Shown: positions 1 through 11,200 of the stretch, piece after piece
Numbering within the stretch: position 1 is the first letter of the stretch
How the letters are laid out: every line of letters starts with the position of its first letter
Assembly (NCBI GenBank): GCA_027625915.1
Contig: JANTQA010000063.1
Span: forward strand, 5,971,501-6,035,500
Source of the DNA: Anaeramoeba flamelloides
Taxonomy: Eukaryota; Metamonada; Anaeramoebidae
DNA length: 64,000 nucleotides
Direction: 5' to 3'
The notes under the pieces: generated by a model
The model's input: only the letters and a program-made list of their open reading frames with translations
What the model was told of the DNA's origin: nothing
Databases searched by the model: none
Made by a program: the position numbers and the translations under genes

Positions 1-27
1 TTTAACTTTTTAAAACAATTATTTAAT

Positions 28-402
28 TTGTTTAGTTATTTCAAAATTTTTTTCAACAATTAATATTATGATAAATTTGAGTTCCTACGAATAGGTAAAC
101 CCAAATAAAATTATTTGAGGGTATCTAATTTTTGATCGATCAATAATTATTAATAAAATTTATACAAATTTACTAATGTAGATATATATTTGTACCAACT
201 CCAAAAATTTTGAAGCGGTGTTTTTTTATTCGTCTTGATAATTATTTATTTTTTGTTTTGTGGGTAATGGTAAATTATAAATAATTATAAAAATTTCAAT
301 TAGTCTAGCTGTCCTAATTTAATATTCCTGATATATCATTTATTTAACAAGACGATTTTTCAAAAAATAGATTTTGATTTGTCAAATATTTTAAATTGGT
401 TT
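28..402 (+). repeat. Dispersed MITE-like repeat, family A, copy 1
   Basis: An A/T-rich non-coding repeat of about 375 bp that recurs at 6262-6652 in the same orientation and at 60650-61022 in the opposite one. Shared landmarks are a GTTGAGTTC-like start, a block around AATAAAATTATTTG, a GATCGATCAATAATT block, GATAATTATTTATTTTTTG in the middle and a TTTTGTGTGTCAA-like end. No coding potential is seen. It probably lies in the intron upstream of the visible B-box exon. Boundaries are good to about 15 bp. Confidence 0.7.
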
Positions 403-731
403 TTTTTTTTTTATTCAATATACAAATGAATAATTAGGGGAAAAAAATCCAACAATACTATTAATAATTTATTTCACTTTTTCTTAAATACCGTGAAAAA
501 AAAATTAAAAGAAATAAAAAAATTTTCTTTAGAAACTCATGTAATAACTACAATTTTCTATTTCTCATTTGATATTCATAAAATTTTTTTTATTATTTAA
601 ACAAGACTTTTTTTTTCAAATTTTTTTAATTTTATCTCAAAAAACGGATCTCATATTATTTTTTTTTTTTTCTCTCCATTTATTTAAATCTTAAAATAAA
701 ATTAAAAAATTAAAAATAAAACAAAAAATAG

Positions 732-2185
732 AGAATAAGCAATTAATAAAAATTACAAAGAATGAAAAATTTAGATTTTGCAAAAAACATAATAAAAAAT
801 TAAAAGTGTTTTGCTTTGATGACAAAAAAATGTTATGTCACAAGTGTGCATTTAGTGATCATGAAGGGCATCATTTAAAAATAATTTCATTAGCGGTAGA
901 ATCTTATAAAAATATATATTTTCCAACCCCCACACAAATAGGATCACTTATTGAAAAAAATACAAATTTCGTGAAATTAATATCCAATAGTAGTAAAGAA
1001 GTTAAATCGCAACAAGAAACTCAATTAAAGAATGTAGAAAATGGGTTCAGTGAAATCATTGAAATGTTGGAAAAAAAAAAAAAAACTATTCAAAATGAAA
1101 TAATTGAAAGTAGTAAAGTACAAATGGAAAAATTAAATGAACTCTTTTTCCAAAAAAAAGACACAATAGAGCAATATAAAGGAATTCTTAAAAATTTAGA
1201 CCTTATAAAAACAAAAAAATTAATAAAAACTGATCCCGTGTTATATTTTCATTATATTTTACCAATAATGGATGTCAACTTTATGAATGAAGAGGAATTA
1301 AAATTACCAATTAAAATCGATAGTCAAGAGAAAAGCTTAAATATTGGTTCAGTTCTTAGAGTAATCAAATCCTTAAAATTATCAAATATATATTCCATTA
1401 AAAATTGCTTTGTAAGAATTGGCAGAAGAAGAACATTTACACCAATCATATTTTTAGTCGAAATCAGGAACCATTTGGGAAAGGCCATTAAAAATTTCAA
1501 GGGCGAAATTATATTGATTATTGAAAACCAAAATGGTGAAACTCACCATTTCACTGATTTCTATTTTAGGTCCAATGAAGGACAGCCAGGAATTGTTTTT
1601 GGTTCATTTGAACCCAAAAGTAATGGCATTTATAAAGTTACAAAGTTGCACATCAATGATGAGGTCAAAATAATTGATAATTTAGCCTTTGAATATTATA
1701 ATCATTCACATACTTTTAAAAGTAGTGGGGCGGGTAGATCTATAATGATATCTAATGGTAATTTGTCAGCCATGCACATCGAATCCAATTATTATAAAGC
1801 TTTGGATTCCCAGGTTGCTCTAAACCAACTGATGGTAAAGGGTAAATACAATTTTTGTTTTAGAATTGAGTCTCATTTAACTGGTTGTGTTTCCTTTGGA
1901 GTCATTCCAAAAAATTCGGTACAGCCGGCTTACAAATGTGGTTGGACTTTTTGTGTTTATTGCCCAAACCGTTTTGCTTGTGGGAAGAATTTAGGTAAAT
2001 GGGGTGAAAAGTTTTCAAAAAACGATATTATCAAAATAAATGTAAATATGGATTCAAAAAGAATGACAGTTTATAAAAATAATAAAAAAATCGGTATTGT
2101 GCATAAGAATTTTGGCAATGATTTAATTTTTGCTTGCTCGCTTTTGTCAACAAATTCTAAAATATCAATTGTGCATCAGAATTAA
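732..2185 (+). CDS. TRIM-like B-box, coiled-coil, filamin-like, SPRY protein (5' exon missing)
   Basis: Probably a cytoplasmic adaptor or ubiquitin-ligase-like protein of the TRIM type. The frame is open from 695 and has no ATG before the B-box, so translation must start in an upstream exon. A TAG at 729-731 could be the acceptor. The B-box reads C-x2-H (779-790), then C-x2-D, C-x2-C and H-x3-H, all zinc ligands present. A lysine/glutamate-rich coiled coil follows (about 950-1215), then a filamin-like Ig fold (about 1390-1690, with GIYKVTKL), then a SPRY domain (about 1740-2180, with DIIKINVNMDSKRMTVY). No RING finger is visible; it may be in the missing exon or absent. The frame ends at TAA. 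It converges on the ceramide synthase-like gene. Domain calls are by eye: B-box and SPRY are firm, filamin is likely. Confidence 0.85.
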
Positions 2186-2556
2186 TTTTTTTTCAAATTG
2201 TAATCTAATAAATGGGTGTGTTTGTGCGTGCTTGCCTACATTTATGTGTATGTACAAATATATCACCCACAAAAAGTAATCATGAATTTTCAAATTAATT
2301 TCATAAATATTTATCTTTACAACAAGAATTTATTTTTTCTACATAAAATATATTTTTAAATTCCAATTTCAATTCTTTAAGAAATAAATTCTATTAAAAA
2401 AAAAAAATCATTTTTTTTTGGTTAATTTATTCAATAAAATTGAAATTATTGTTTTTAATTGAATTTATTATTAGTTAATCATTTGTTTTATATTTTCTAT
2501 GTTTAAAAATTGCAGTTTTTTTATACTATTGGTCATACCAATGCTTATATGTTCAT

Positions 2557-4085
2557 ATATATATATCCCTTAGCACCCCAAATAACCTAAAAACATTTCA
2601 AACAAAAATTTTAATTTGAAATGGTATCAAGGGATAATAAGGTATAGAATTAATAAACAATTATCTTAGAAAGAAAATTTTATAATTAAAAATTGTATAG
2701 TTACTTAAAATAAAAAAATAACTTGAAAAAAATTTTTCAACATTGGGAATTTTTTTTTGGTTATTGTGATTTTATTATTCCATTCAAATTTTGTCAAAAT
2801 AAAATTTTTTTTTTTTTTTTGAAAAGTTTGTCTAGACATCAAAAACCTCTTATTTTTAACATTTAAAACACATCATACTTTACTGGAAATTTTTTTGGGG
2901 GCCCTTTGCACCCCAAAATTGCCTAAAATGCTTGATTAAATAATTTATTCATTATAAAAGTTATTATAACATCACATAGAAAATTTGTTTTATCTACTGA
3001 TTACTATTCAATATCAATATCTATATTAGATTCTAAATAATTTAAAAATAAAAAAAAAATAAATTAAATTTGAAAAAAAAAATCCAACTTTTTTTCATTG
3101 TAAAATTTTACAATTTTTTCAACAAGATTTTTTTTCAATTTTAAATGATTTGGCCAATAGTTCGAGTCAGATTAATAATTGATTTTTTTTTTTATTTTTT
3201 AATATTTTTTAATTTTTGACTTTTTAAAATCTAGACATAAAATAAACAATTTTGTTGAATTAAAGACCATATATCAGAACTTATTTAACAAGATCTGGAT
3301 TAATTTATTAAGGAAAAATCCAAATATCACAAATATATTATTCAAATTTTTACCAATAACAAAATGCAACTAAAAAAATTGGTTTCAAATAAATTATTAT
3401 ATTATATTGGAATAATATTTAAGAGTTATTTTTTATTTTATTTTAAATTTAGGTATAAATATTTTATCGATTAAAAAGTAATTTATATTTGTTTTATTCC
3501 AATTTAATAAATTGAAATATTTTTACAATTTTTTTTTTTTTTTTTGATTTTCAATTATTATCTATTGCTTAAATAAAAGTTTTAGAAAATTAATCATATT
3601 AAAAATTTAATTTTGGCCTAAAGAAATAAATTTCATTTTTCTCTTAATTGTATATTTATTGAAATTTTTTCGGAAAAAAAAAAATTAAATTTCAAAGTAA
3701 TTTATTTTTTTATTTATTTTTTTATCATAAAATTAGCAAAATTTTTTGGTGGTTATTATTAATAAATTAATGTGTTGAGTTTTGAATTACTATTAATGTA
3801 ATAAAATTTCTGATTTAAAAAAATAAAATAAAAATAAAAATCTTTAAAAAAAATGTAAAAATGAATAATTATTATTTTTTTTTTCAATTTCAAAAAAAAA
3901 ATCAATAACTTAACTACTTTATCTTTGAACTATTTTGACTTTTTTATTATAATTCAAATCTGGATTAAAGACAAATAAGAAAATTAATATATTAGTAGAT
4001 CAATATCATTTTAAATCTAATTTAAAAAACTTGATGAAATTTAGGTAAATCCGGGGTGCTAAGGGATATATATATATATATATAT
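2557..4085. mobile_element. Non-autonomous TIR element in a TA microsatellite
   Basis: The 14-bp terminus TCCCTTAGCACCCC at about 2566-2579 is matched by its exact reverse complement at 4053-4066. The similarity continues inward imperfectly for about 30 bp (AGCACCCC..AT.ACCTAAA). Both ends abut TATATATA runs, as if the element entered a (TA)n tract. There is no open frame inside. A second CCCTT-GCACCCCAAAA motif at about 2905-2918 resembles both this end and the end of the repeat at 34183. The class is unknown; about 1.5 kb between the termini. Confidence 0.55.
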
Positions 4086-4094
4086 AACCCAATT

Positions 4095-4620
4095 TAACTC
4101 AAAGTGGGTACTTCGAAAAATGAAAAAAATGAATTTTTTTATGAGAATCACCCAAAAAAAAATTGTTTAGAAATAAGAAAGATAATAAATTTCAGATTAG
4201 AGTTGAGGTTCATAAAAAAACCTGAAGTAAACATAAATTTTCAAAAAAAATAAAATACTATAAAAATTTTTGGGATCATTATATTGGAAGGTCTCGTGCA
4301 AAATTTCTTCAATTTTTTTATTAAAATTTAAAATTGTTAAAAATAAAATTTTTTGAATAGCAAATGTAGTGATTTTAAAAGAAATCACATGGTCTAAGTT
4401 TCTTAATGTTTATTGGTATTTTATAAAGATTTTATTTTTTACTAATCAACTTTTTTAAAAAATAATAAAAAAGAAAAACACAAAAAAAAAATTGAAAAAC
4501 AAAAATTTGAAAAAGCTAAACTATTAAGAAATATAAAAATAGTTTTTAATAGATAATTGGTAAAAAATCAAAAAAAAAAAAGCAAAACTATCTTTAATAA
4601 GAATATCCAAAATCACATCC
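4095..4620 (+). repeat. Dispersed repeat, paired with an inverted copy near 57.5-58.0 kb
   Basis: Landmarks such as GGTCTCGTGCAAAATTTCT (near 4290) and TTTTAAAAGAAATCACA (near 4375) have inverted counterparts around 57764-57985 and 57490-57764 in an intron of VPS26. A weaker third match lies at 43915-44100. It is non-coding. Copies are diverged, so this is an old family. Confidence 0.5.
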
Positions 4621-5296
4621 ATGATGCTTTTGGTTAATTTAATTTAATTTGACAATTGGACATGAAAGTTTATTTTGTAATTGTTGTTATAATTGTTCTA
4701 GTTACTTCTTTTAGATCCAGTTTACTTTATCCACTTAGTATTTTTTTTAACTTTGCTTTTTAGTTCTACATTTTCAAGTTCAGATTTCAGTTTCTGTATC
4801 TCTCAGTATTAGCAAGTAACCACTTGTTTTTTTCCTTTGTAATTATTCTCCCCGGTAAAAAGAAAATTTATCAATTTCAAAAATGAAAAAAAAAATAAAT
4901 TGTTCATTTATACATTGGAATATAACACTGACTTATATAGTAGATGGGTGGATAAATTTTGAGGGGGATTAAAACAACTAAATTAAAATAAATTATTTGG
5001 TCATTGAAAGATCTTCAATAATACAAATAATATAATTTTTTTTTTAAATTTAAAAAAAAAAATTCTCCATCAAAAATGAATAATTAAACAATAAATAAGC
5101 AAAAAATGAAAAGTAAGAATTTTTAATTAAAACTCTAGTAAAAAAGAGAACAAATTAAAATTAAAATTCAAAAAAAAAAATGGAAATCTAAATATGAAAA
5201 AATCGAAAAATAAAGGGAAAATTTGGAAAAAAAATGAAAGAAATTGAAGTCTAAAAAAAGTGAATGAAGATATTTTCATAATAAAAAAAAACACAA

Positions 5297-8200
5297 TTAT
5301 TTCTGTTTTTTAATTTTATCCTTTAAAGTTTGCTCTTTAGAATTCTTTTTCAATTTTTTTTTGTTCTTATTTGTTTCGCTTTCTTTATCAGCATTAATTT
5401 CGTTCTCACTTCTTGCATCGCCATCAAATCTCTTATATTTAAAAATATTATATGACATTTTGAACAAGATCTTAATCCATACAAGTTGCATTATTTCTAG
5501 GACTAATAAAGGTGTCATGATTGTCACCCAATATTGGATTTTCTGGTTTGTTGTTGTGAATATGGGCATTGCACGAAATGCTGTAAAAACGTGGAGAGGG
5601 TAATTTAAACCACGGAAAAAGAGATATAAGGCGAACATTGAAAAAAATAGAATTGTTGAAAGCTTTTCAAGGACTAGGTAAACACAGGTTTTTGAGTAAT
5701 ACAAAAGAAAGACGCCTGCGTCGTTTGCAAAGAAAATTGGTATTCCATGTATCCACAAATTGCCCATGTATGAAGAGAGAACAACTGATGCAGTTACGAT
5801 ATGGTGTAAATACATTAATATGATGCCCTTGCCGTTTTCAAACTTGTATACTATTGGGAACATAATAGAAATATACGATAAATTCAATAAATAGACGAAT
5901 TTATAACCAAGTGGGATTGTTTCTCGCCTTCCGATAATTTGATTGAATTCTTGATCCATGAATGGTGCAATTATCCTTTTAAAATCGGCCGTCTATAAGT
6001 TGTTATAAAAAGTATTAAAGAAAAAAAGGTAAGAAAGAAAAGTTAAAATGCAAAAGAATAAAATTATTTCATATGAAAATCCAGAATTTAAACTAAAATT
6101 CAAAATTTTCCACACAACTAAAGCGTTCCAAACAATCTCAATAATTCAATTTCATTCAAATTCGAAATAATTTTAATTTTTTTAAAAATATGAAAATCCG
6201 CCTTTAAAATATTTGGATCATTTTTTCATTTTTTAGTTTTTGTTTTGTTTTGTCAATTATGTAATAGTTTGCCTTAGAGATAAAATTTTTTTTCGAATGA
6301 TTGATATTTGTTTAAAGTTGAGTTCTTTTATTGAGAAAGAACTCTAAATAAAATTATTTGGCGGTGTATAACCAGTTGATCGGTCAATAATTGTTAATAG
6401 AACTTCAACAAATTTATCAATGCATTTTTTTTTTCTGTCCATTCCAAAATTTTTAACACACCAATTTTTTTATTTTGATTGATAATTATTTATTTTTTGT
6501 TTGTTTGGTGTGTATTGTTAATTTTAAATAATTGTTTGTATTCCAATTAGTGAGCGATTCTAATTTGGTATTACTTCGAGAATTAGTTTAATAATTATGA
6601 TTTTTTTTTCAAAAATTGAATTTTGGTGTGTCAAAAATTTTTAATTAGGAGGATTTATTATTAAGAGTTAAATTTTTAAAAAACACTTAACCTGTTAAAG
6701 AGGGAATTTTGAAGTGACTAAATTTGTGTTTTCTAACTCAAGGGGTGTCTATGTATTCGTTTCTATAAACAGTCATTTGAAGAGTTTTAAACTCAATTTA
6801 TTTTTCTATAATATTGTAAGAGTTTTAAAGTTTTTATACAAATCTGTTGATCTAATTTAATTTTCTTAAGTTTTCATTTAGATTTTCGTATTATTTTTAA
6901 TCATTTTAATAAGTGGGCGAATCCTCTTTATTGTGTTTTTTTTTTTTTTTTTTTTGGAGAGGATATTTTCGAACATTTGAAGAAAGTGGTATGTTAAGTT
7001 TTGGAATAATTGTATTATTTTGTATTTTAATATTTTTGCTCTTTTTCTTCTTTATTTTGTTTTTTTTATTTTTTTAAATTTTTCTTTAAATATTTTCATC
7101 TTCAAATAAATCAATAAAACAATTGTATTTTCAAATTTTTTAAACAAATATTTTCATATTTTGAATATTAGTTTTTACCATGGGTATGTCTAAAATCAAA
7201 TCGTGTGGTTATTAAATTAAAGGTAAATTATATAAGTGATCCAGGGTTCAAATATCTCTAAAAAATCAATTGCTTAAATAGTGCCTAAAAGTTGATCTTA
7301 ATAAGGAAAAAAGATGAGTGTTTATTGATAAAAAAAAATGAAAAGAATTTTAGAAAAAAATCAGCAATTTCAAGATAAAATATAAAGGGTGTAATACCAA
7401 TAGTCATATTTTTAAATTGAAAAATGACTATTAAATTTGTTCAAAAATGTTGATTAGTATCAAAATAATTGATTTTTTTATAATAATTAACTCAGAGTGT
7501 ATTTTTAAAATTATTTTCTGATTTTGGAAATAAACTAATTTCAATAATAGAGGGCCCAAAATTTTTTATTGAAAATTTTTATTATTTGTTAAATAATTAA
7601 TTCAAATAATATATAAATTATTTATTTGAATGTCATTTCATAATAATTAATTGTAATTGAGATAAAATTAATTAAAATTAATATTTTATATTAATATTTT
7701 GAATTTTTAAAGATTTTCTCAAAAAAATTTTCAATTGGAAAGAAATTTTAATTTTATATTTTTTTTTCATTTTTTTTCATTTTTTCTTTTTTTTTTTTTT
7801 TTTTTTTTAGTACGTTAGAAAATACATATTCAACAGGTCGAAAAAGAAAACAAAATGAGGAAACAAAAATTCTTATTGAAAATATTACAAAAGATAATCG
7901 TAAAATGAGTTACAAAAAATTAAAATCTTTTTTATCAAATAACCACGATATAAATCTATCAACAACAACAATTTACAATATAAGAAAAGAACTTAAATTT
8001 AATTTTTTATTACCAAAAAAAAGAACACTGCTAACAATTAAACAAAAAGAAAAAAGATTAAAATTTGCAAAAAAATATCTCAACAATCCTATTGATTGGA
8101 AGAAAGTGATTTTTACAGATGAAAAATGGTTTTATTTTTTCTGGTTTAAAAAGAAAAATTTGGAGACAAACTGGTGAAAGAGATGGTATGTTTTTTTTTT

Positions 8201-11200
8201 TTTTTTTTTTTTAAATTCATCTCCTTTTATTGAATATTTAAAATAACAAGTTAATTCTCTTCATTCAATTTTGCAAAAATTAAAATAAATAAAAAAATTT
8301 TGAATAATTTTTTTATAATAGATTCAGTTTTTGAGAGGTTTACTAAGTTTATACCAAAAGTAATGTTTTTTGGTGGAATAAATTATTCATATCAATCAAC
8401 ATTAATAAAGTGTCCAAAAATAGTAAACTCGGAATCTTATCAAAAAAAACATTATTTCCAGAAGTAAAATTTTTTTCTGGTATGGATAATCTTTTTGGTA
8501 AAAAACAATGGATATTGATGCAAGATGGAGCTACTTCGCATACATCAATATCAACAAAAGAGTATCTGAAAAAGAAATGTAATGTTTTTAAAAAAAATGG
8601 CCACCCAACTCACCGGATTTAAATCCAATTGAACATTTATGGGGGATTATGGACAAAAAAATAAGTGACGAGACACCTAAAACAAAAAAACCAATTAGTT
8701 AAAAAAATGTAGACAAGTTTGGAATAATATTGAATGGGAAATAATAGAAAATCTTTGCAATTCAATGGAAAAAAAGATTAAGATTGGTAATAGAATTAAA
8801 AGGGGGAATGCATTAATGGCTTTTTATTAATTTGAAAAAAAATTACAAAAAGAAGGGCCCAAAAAAAAATTTTATTTTTAAATATAATTTTTTTTTTTTT
8901 ATAAAAAGTTAATTCGAAATAAATAAAAACTCAACAAATATAATTTAGATTATTTAATTTTTATTTTAATTGTTTTAAATATTCGTTAATTTATTATTAT
9001 TTTTTTTATTATTATTTTGTGGGCCCCACTTTTTTGAATCTAGTTTATATATATATCATTCCTGGAGTAATTGAAGTATTTTAGAAAAAATTATTATCTC
9101 TCATAATTTAAAAATATCACCACTCATCAACTATATTAGCTCTAGTAAATATGTTGGTGAAATCAGAAAAATTATAAAAAGTTCAAATAAAAAAAGTTTT
9201 AAAAAATTTCTTTAAGTTTCTTTTTTGAAAATATATTGGTTTTTCAGAAAATGGACATGATCAAAACTCTATTTGTGAAAATACTCATCACATTTGTCTT
9301 CCAACAAGTGTAGTGCAATAATTTCATTTTAAAAATTTAACAACAATAATAGCAAAGTGATCTTAATTTGTTTCAAGTTGAGATATATTAAATAGCAACA
9401 TCATTTTGGTTCATAGAACTTAGATATTCACTCATACAAACAAAAAATTGCCATTAGCAATTTTTTTTTTAACCATTTGGTAATAAATCAGCTTTGTATT
9501 AGGAATTAATATTTTAAAGGAATAATACAAATTGTACATCCAAGAAAAATGCCATTTTTAAAAAGATAATCATTTACACCTTGATATGCCTTAGCAGCAA
9601 GTACCATATTTTCTGTTATATAATTACAAATTATTAAATTGTGTTTAATTTTGTTTTTCAAGATTCCTAATCTTTGTTTATCTTTTTCAGTTTTTTTTGT
9701 TTCCCATTCAATTTTTTTTTTTGTGTTGTTGCTTAATATTTTTAATTGAAAAAGAATTAAATCATAAAAAAATAATTTCAATCAAAAATGTAGAATTTTA
9801 CAATTGTTTTTTTGTAATTGTTTATAATATCTCTTTGACTTCCAGATCAAAGACTCAAATGTCCAAGTACTAGATCAACATTTTTCCCGTTATGAGAAAT
9901 CGTTAATTCTTAAAAAGTAGATTGGAATTTTCTTTACAAATTCTAAAAATAATCAAGAAAGTAAAAATCAAAATCTTGATAAAAGACTCTTTAGTTAATT
10001 AAAAATTTGTTTTTCAAACACAAAATAAAGATAATATTGATAAGGTTTCACAATTTTCCTGAATGTCAATTTTTTGATAAAAAAACACTAGACTTTTTAA
10101 AAATTAAATTTATGAGTTATTTTCAAAAGCATTAGAATTACCTTGGACTAAAAAAAATATTCTGGCATATTCTGATATTTAAAAATATTTTATGTTTACT
10201 CAATTTTTGTTAAAATTATAAAATAGGATTCTACCTTTTTCTTTGAAATTTCGATATTTTGAAAATCACAAAAATAACAGAAACCAAGTTTTTCCGATCA
10301 GAAATTTCAAATTTTTAATAATACTTAATAAAAGTCTAACACTTGATAAATAAATTTAATTTCTAATTTGAAGCTAAACCCTGAAAAATAATTTACTAAA
10401 AAAAAGGGTACGCCAATAGTCTAAAAATACCTATTTTTGTATTAGAAAGACTAAGTGGTATCAACAAATGGGGCTGGCGTAAATTGAAAAACATTTTTCG
10501 AATTATTGCATAATTCTAATTTAAAGAAAAATAATTTTCTCTCCAAAGTCCAATAAAGAAGAGACAAATCAAAACCCTAAAAATTGATTTTGACTGATTG
10601 ATTTTGATAAAAATCTTTTTCTTTTTTCTACTAATGTTGTGGAAACACGATTTGGGAAATTGAAATAAAAACTGTTCATTTATTAATTGAAAAATGATCG
10701 TAATGAAAAATTAATTATGAAAAAAAAATTTATTTGATTGAATATATTTTAAGAGAAGTAAACTTCCTATTTTTCTTTTAGAAAAAATAAATAAAAAGTA
10801 TTTTTAAACTTGAAGGGCGAGGAGAAAAAAAGAGAGAGATAATTTTCCTTTGATTAAAAATCAAAGTTTTCAAGTCGTTAATCTATGGAAATAATAACAG
10901 GTTTTTAGCAACGCTGTATAACTTTTTAATGAAAAATTATCGCCCCTGTAGTCTACAAATTACTTTTGAATACTTGATAGATAAGATATATCTATAAAGT
11001 GTTGATTTTTAAGAATAAGAATTTGTGTTTGAACTTTTCTTTTTGTTGGTTTTTTTATAAGTTTTCCAAATCTTGTTTTCGTAAAATCTCAGTATAAGAT
11101 AACTCTTGGTAGTATTAACCTAATCCAAGTGTCAACTGGATAGATTGTACAGAAAGGTTGATCCGATTCACTTCCCTTTCATTTCAATTCGCTTCAGTTT

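Larger units (their letters stand above)
2186..5296. other. Convergent intergenic region
   Basis: No coding region is supported between the B-box gene and the 3' end of the ceramide synthase-like gene. It holds the TIR-bounded element at 2557-4085 and a dispersed repeat at 4095-4620. The remaining flanks (2186-2556 and 4621-5296) are A/T-rich with homopolymer runs, and I see nothing else in them. Short open frames here, such as 4388-4197 on the minus strand, are composition artefacts. Confidence 0.6.

Noticed and set aside
762-803. ATG at 762 as the start of the B-box gene
   Set aside because: It is in a different frame and stops after 13 codons, while the B-box frame is open upstream to 695 without an ATG.
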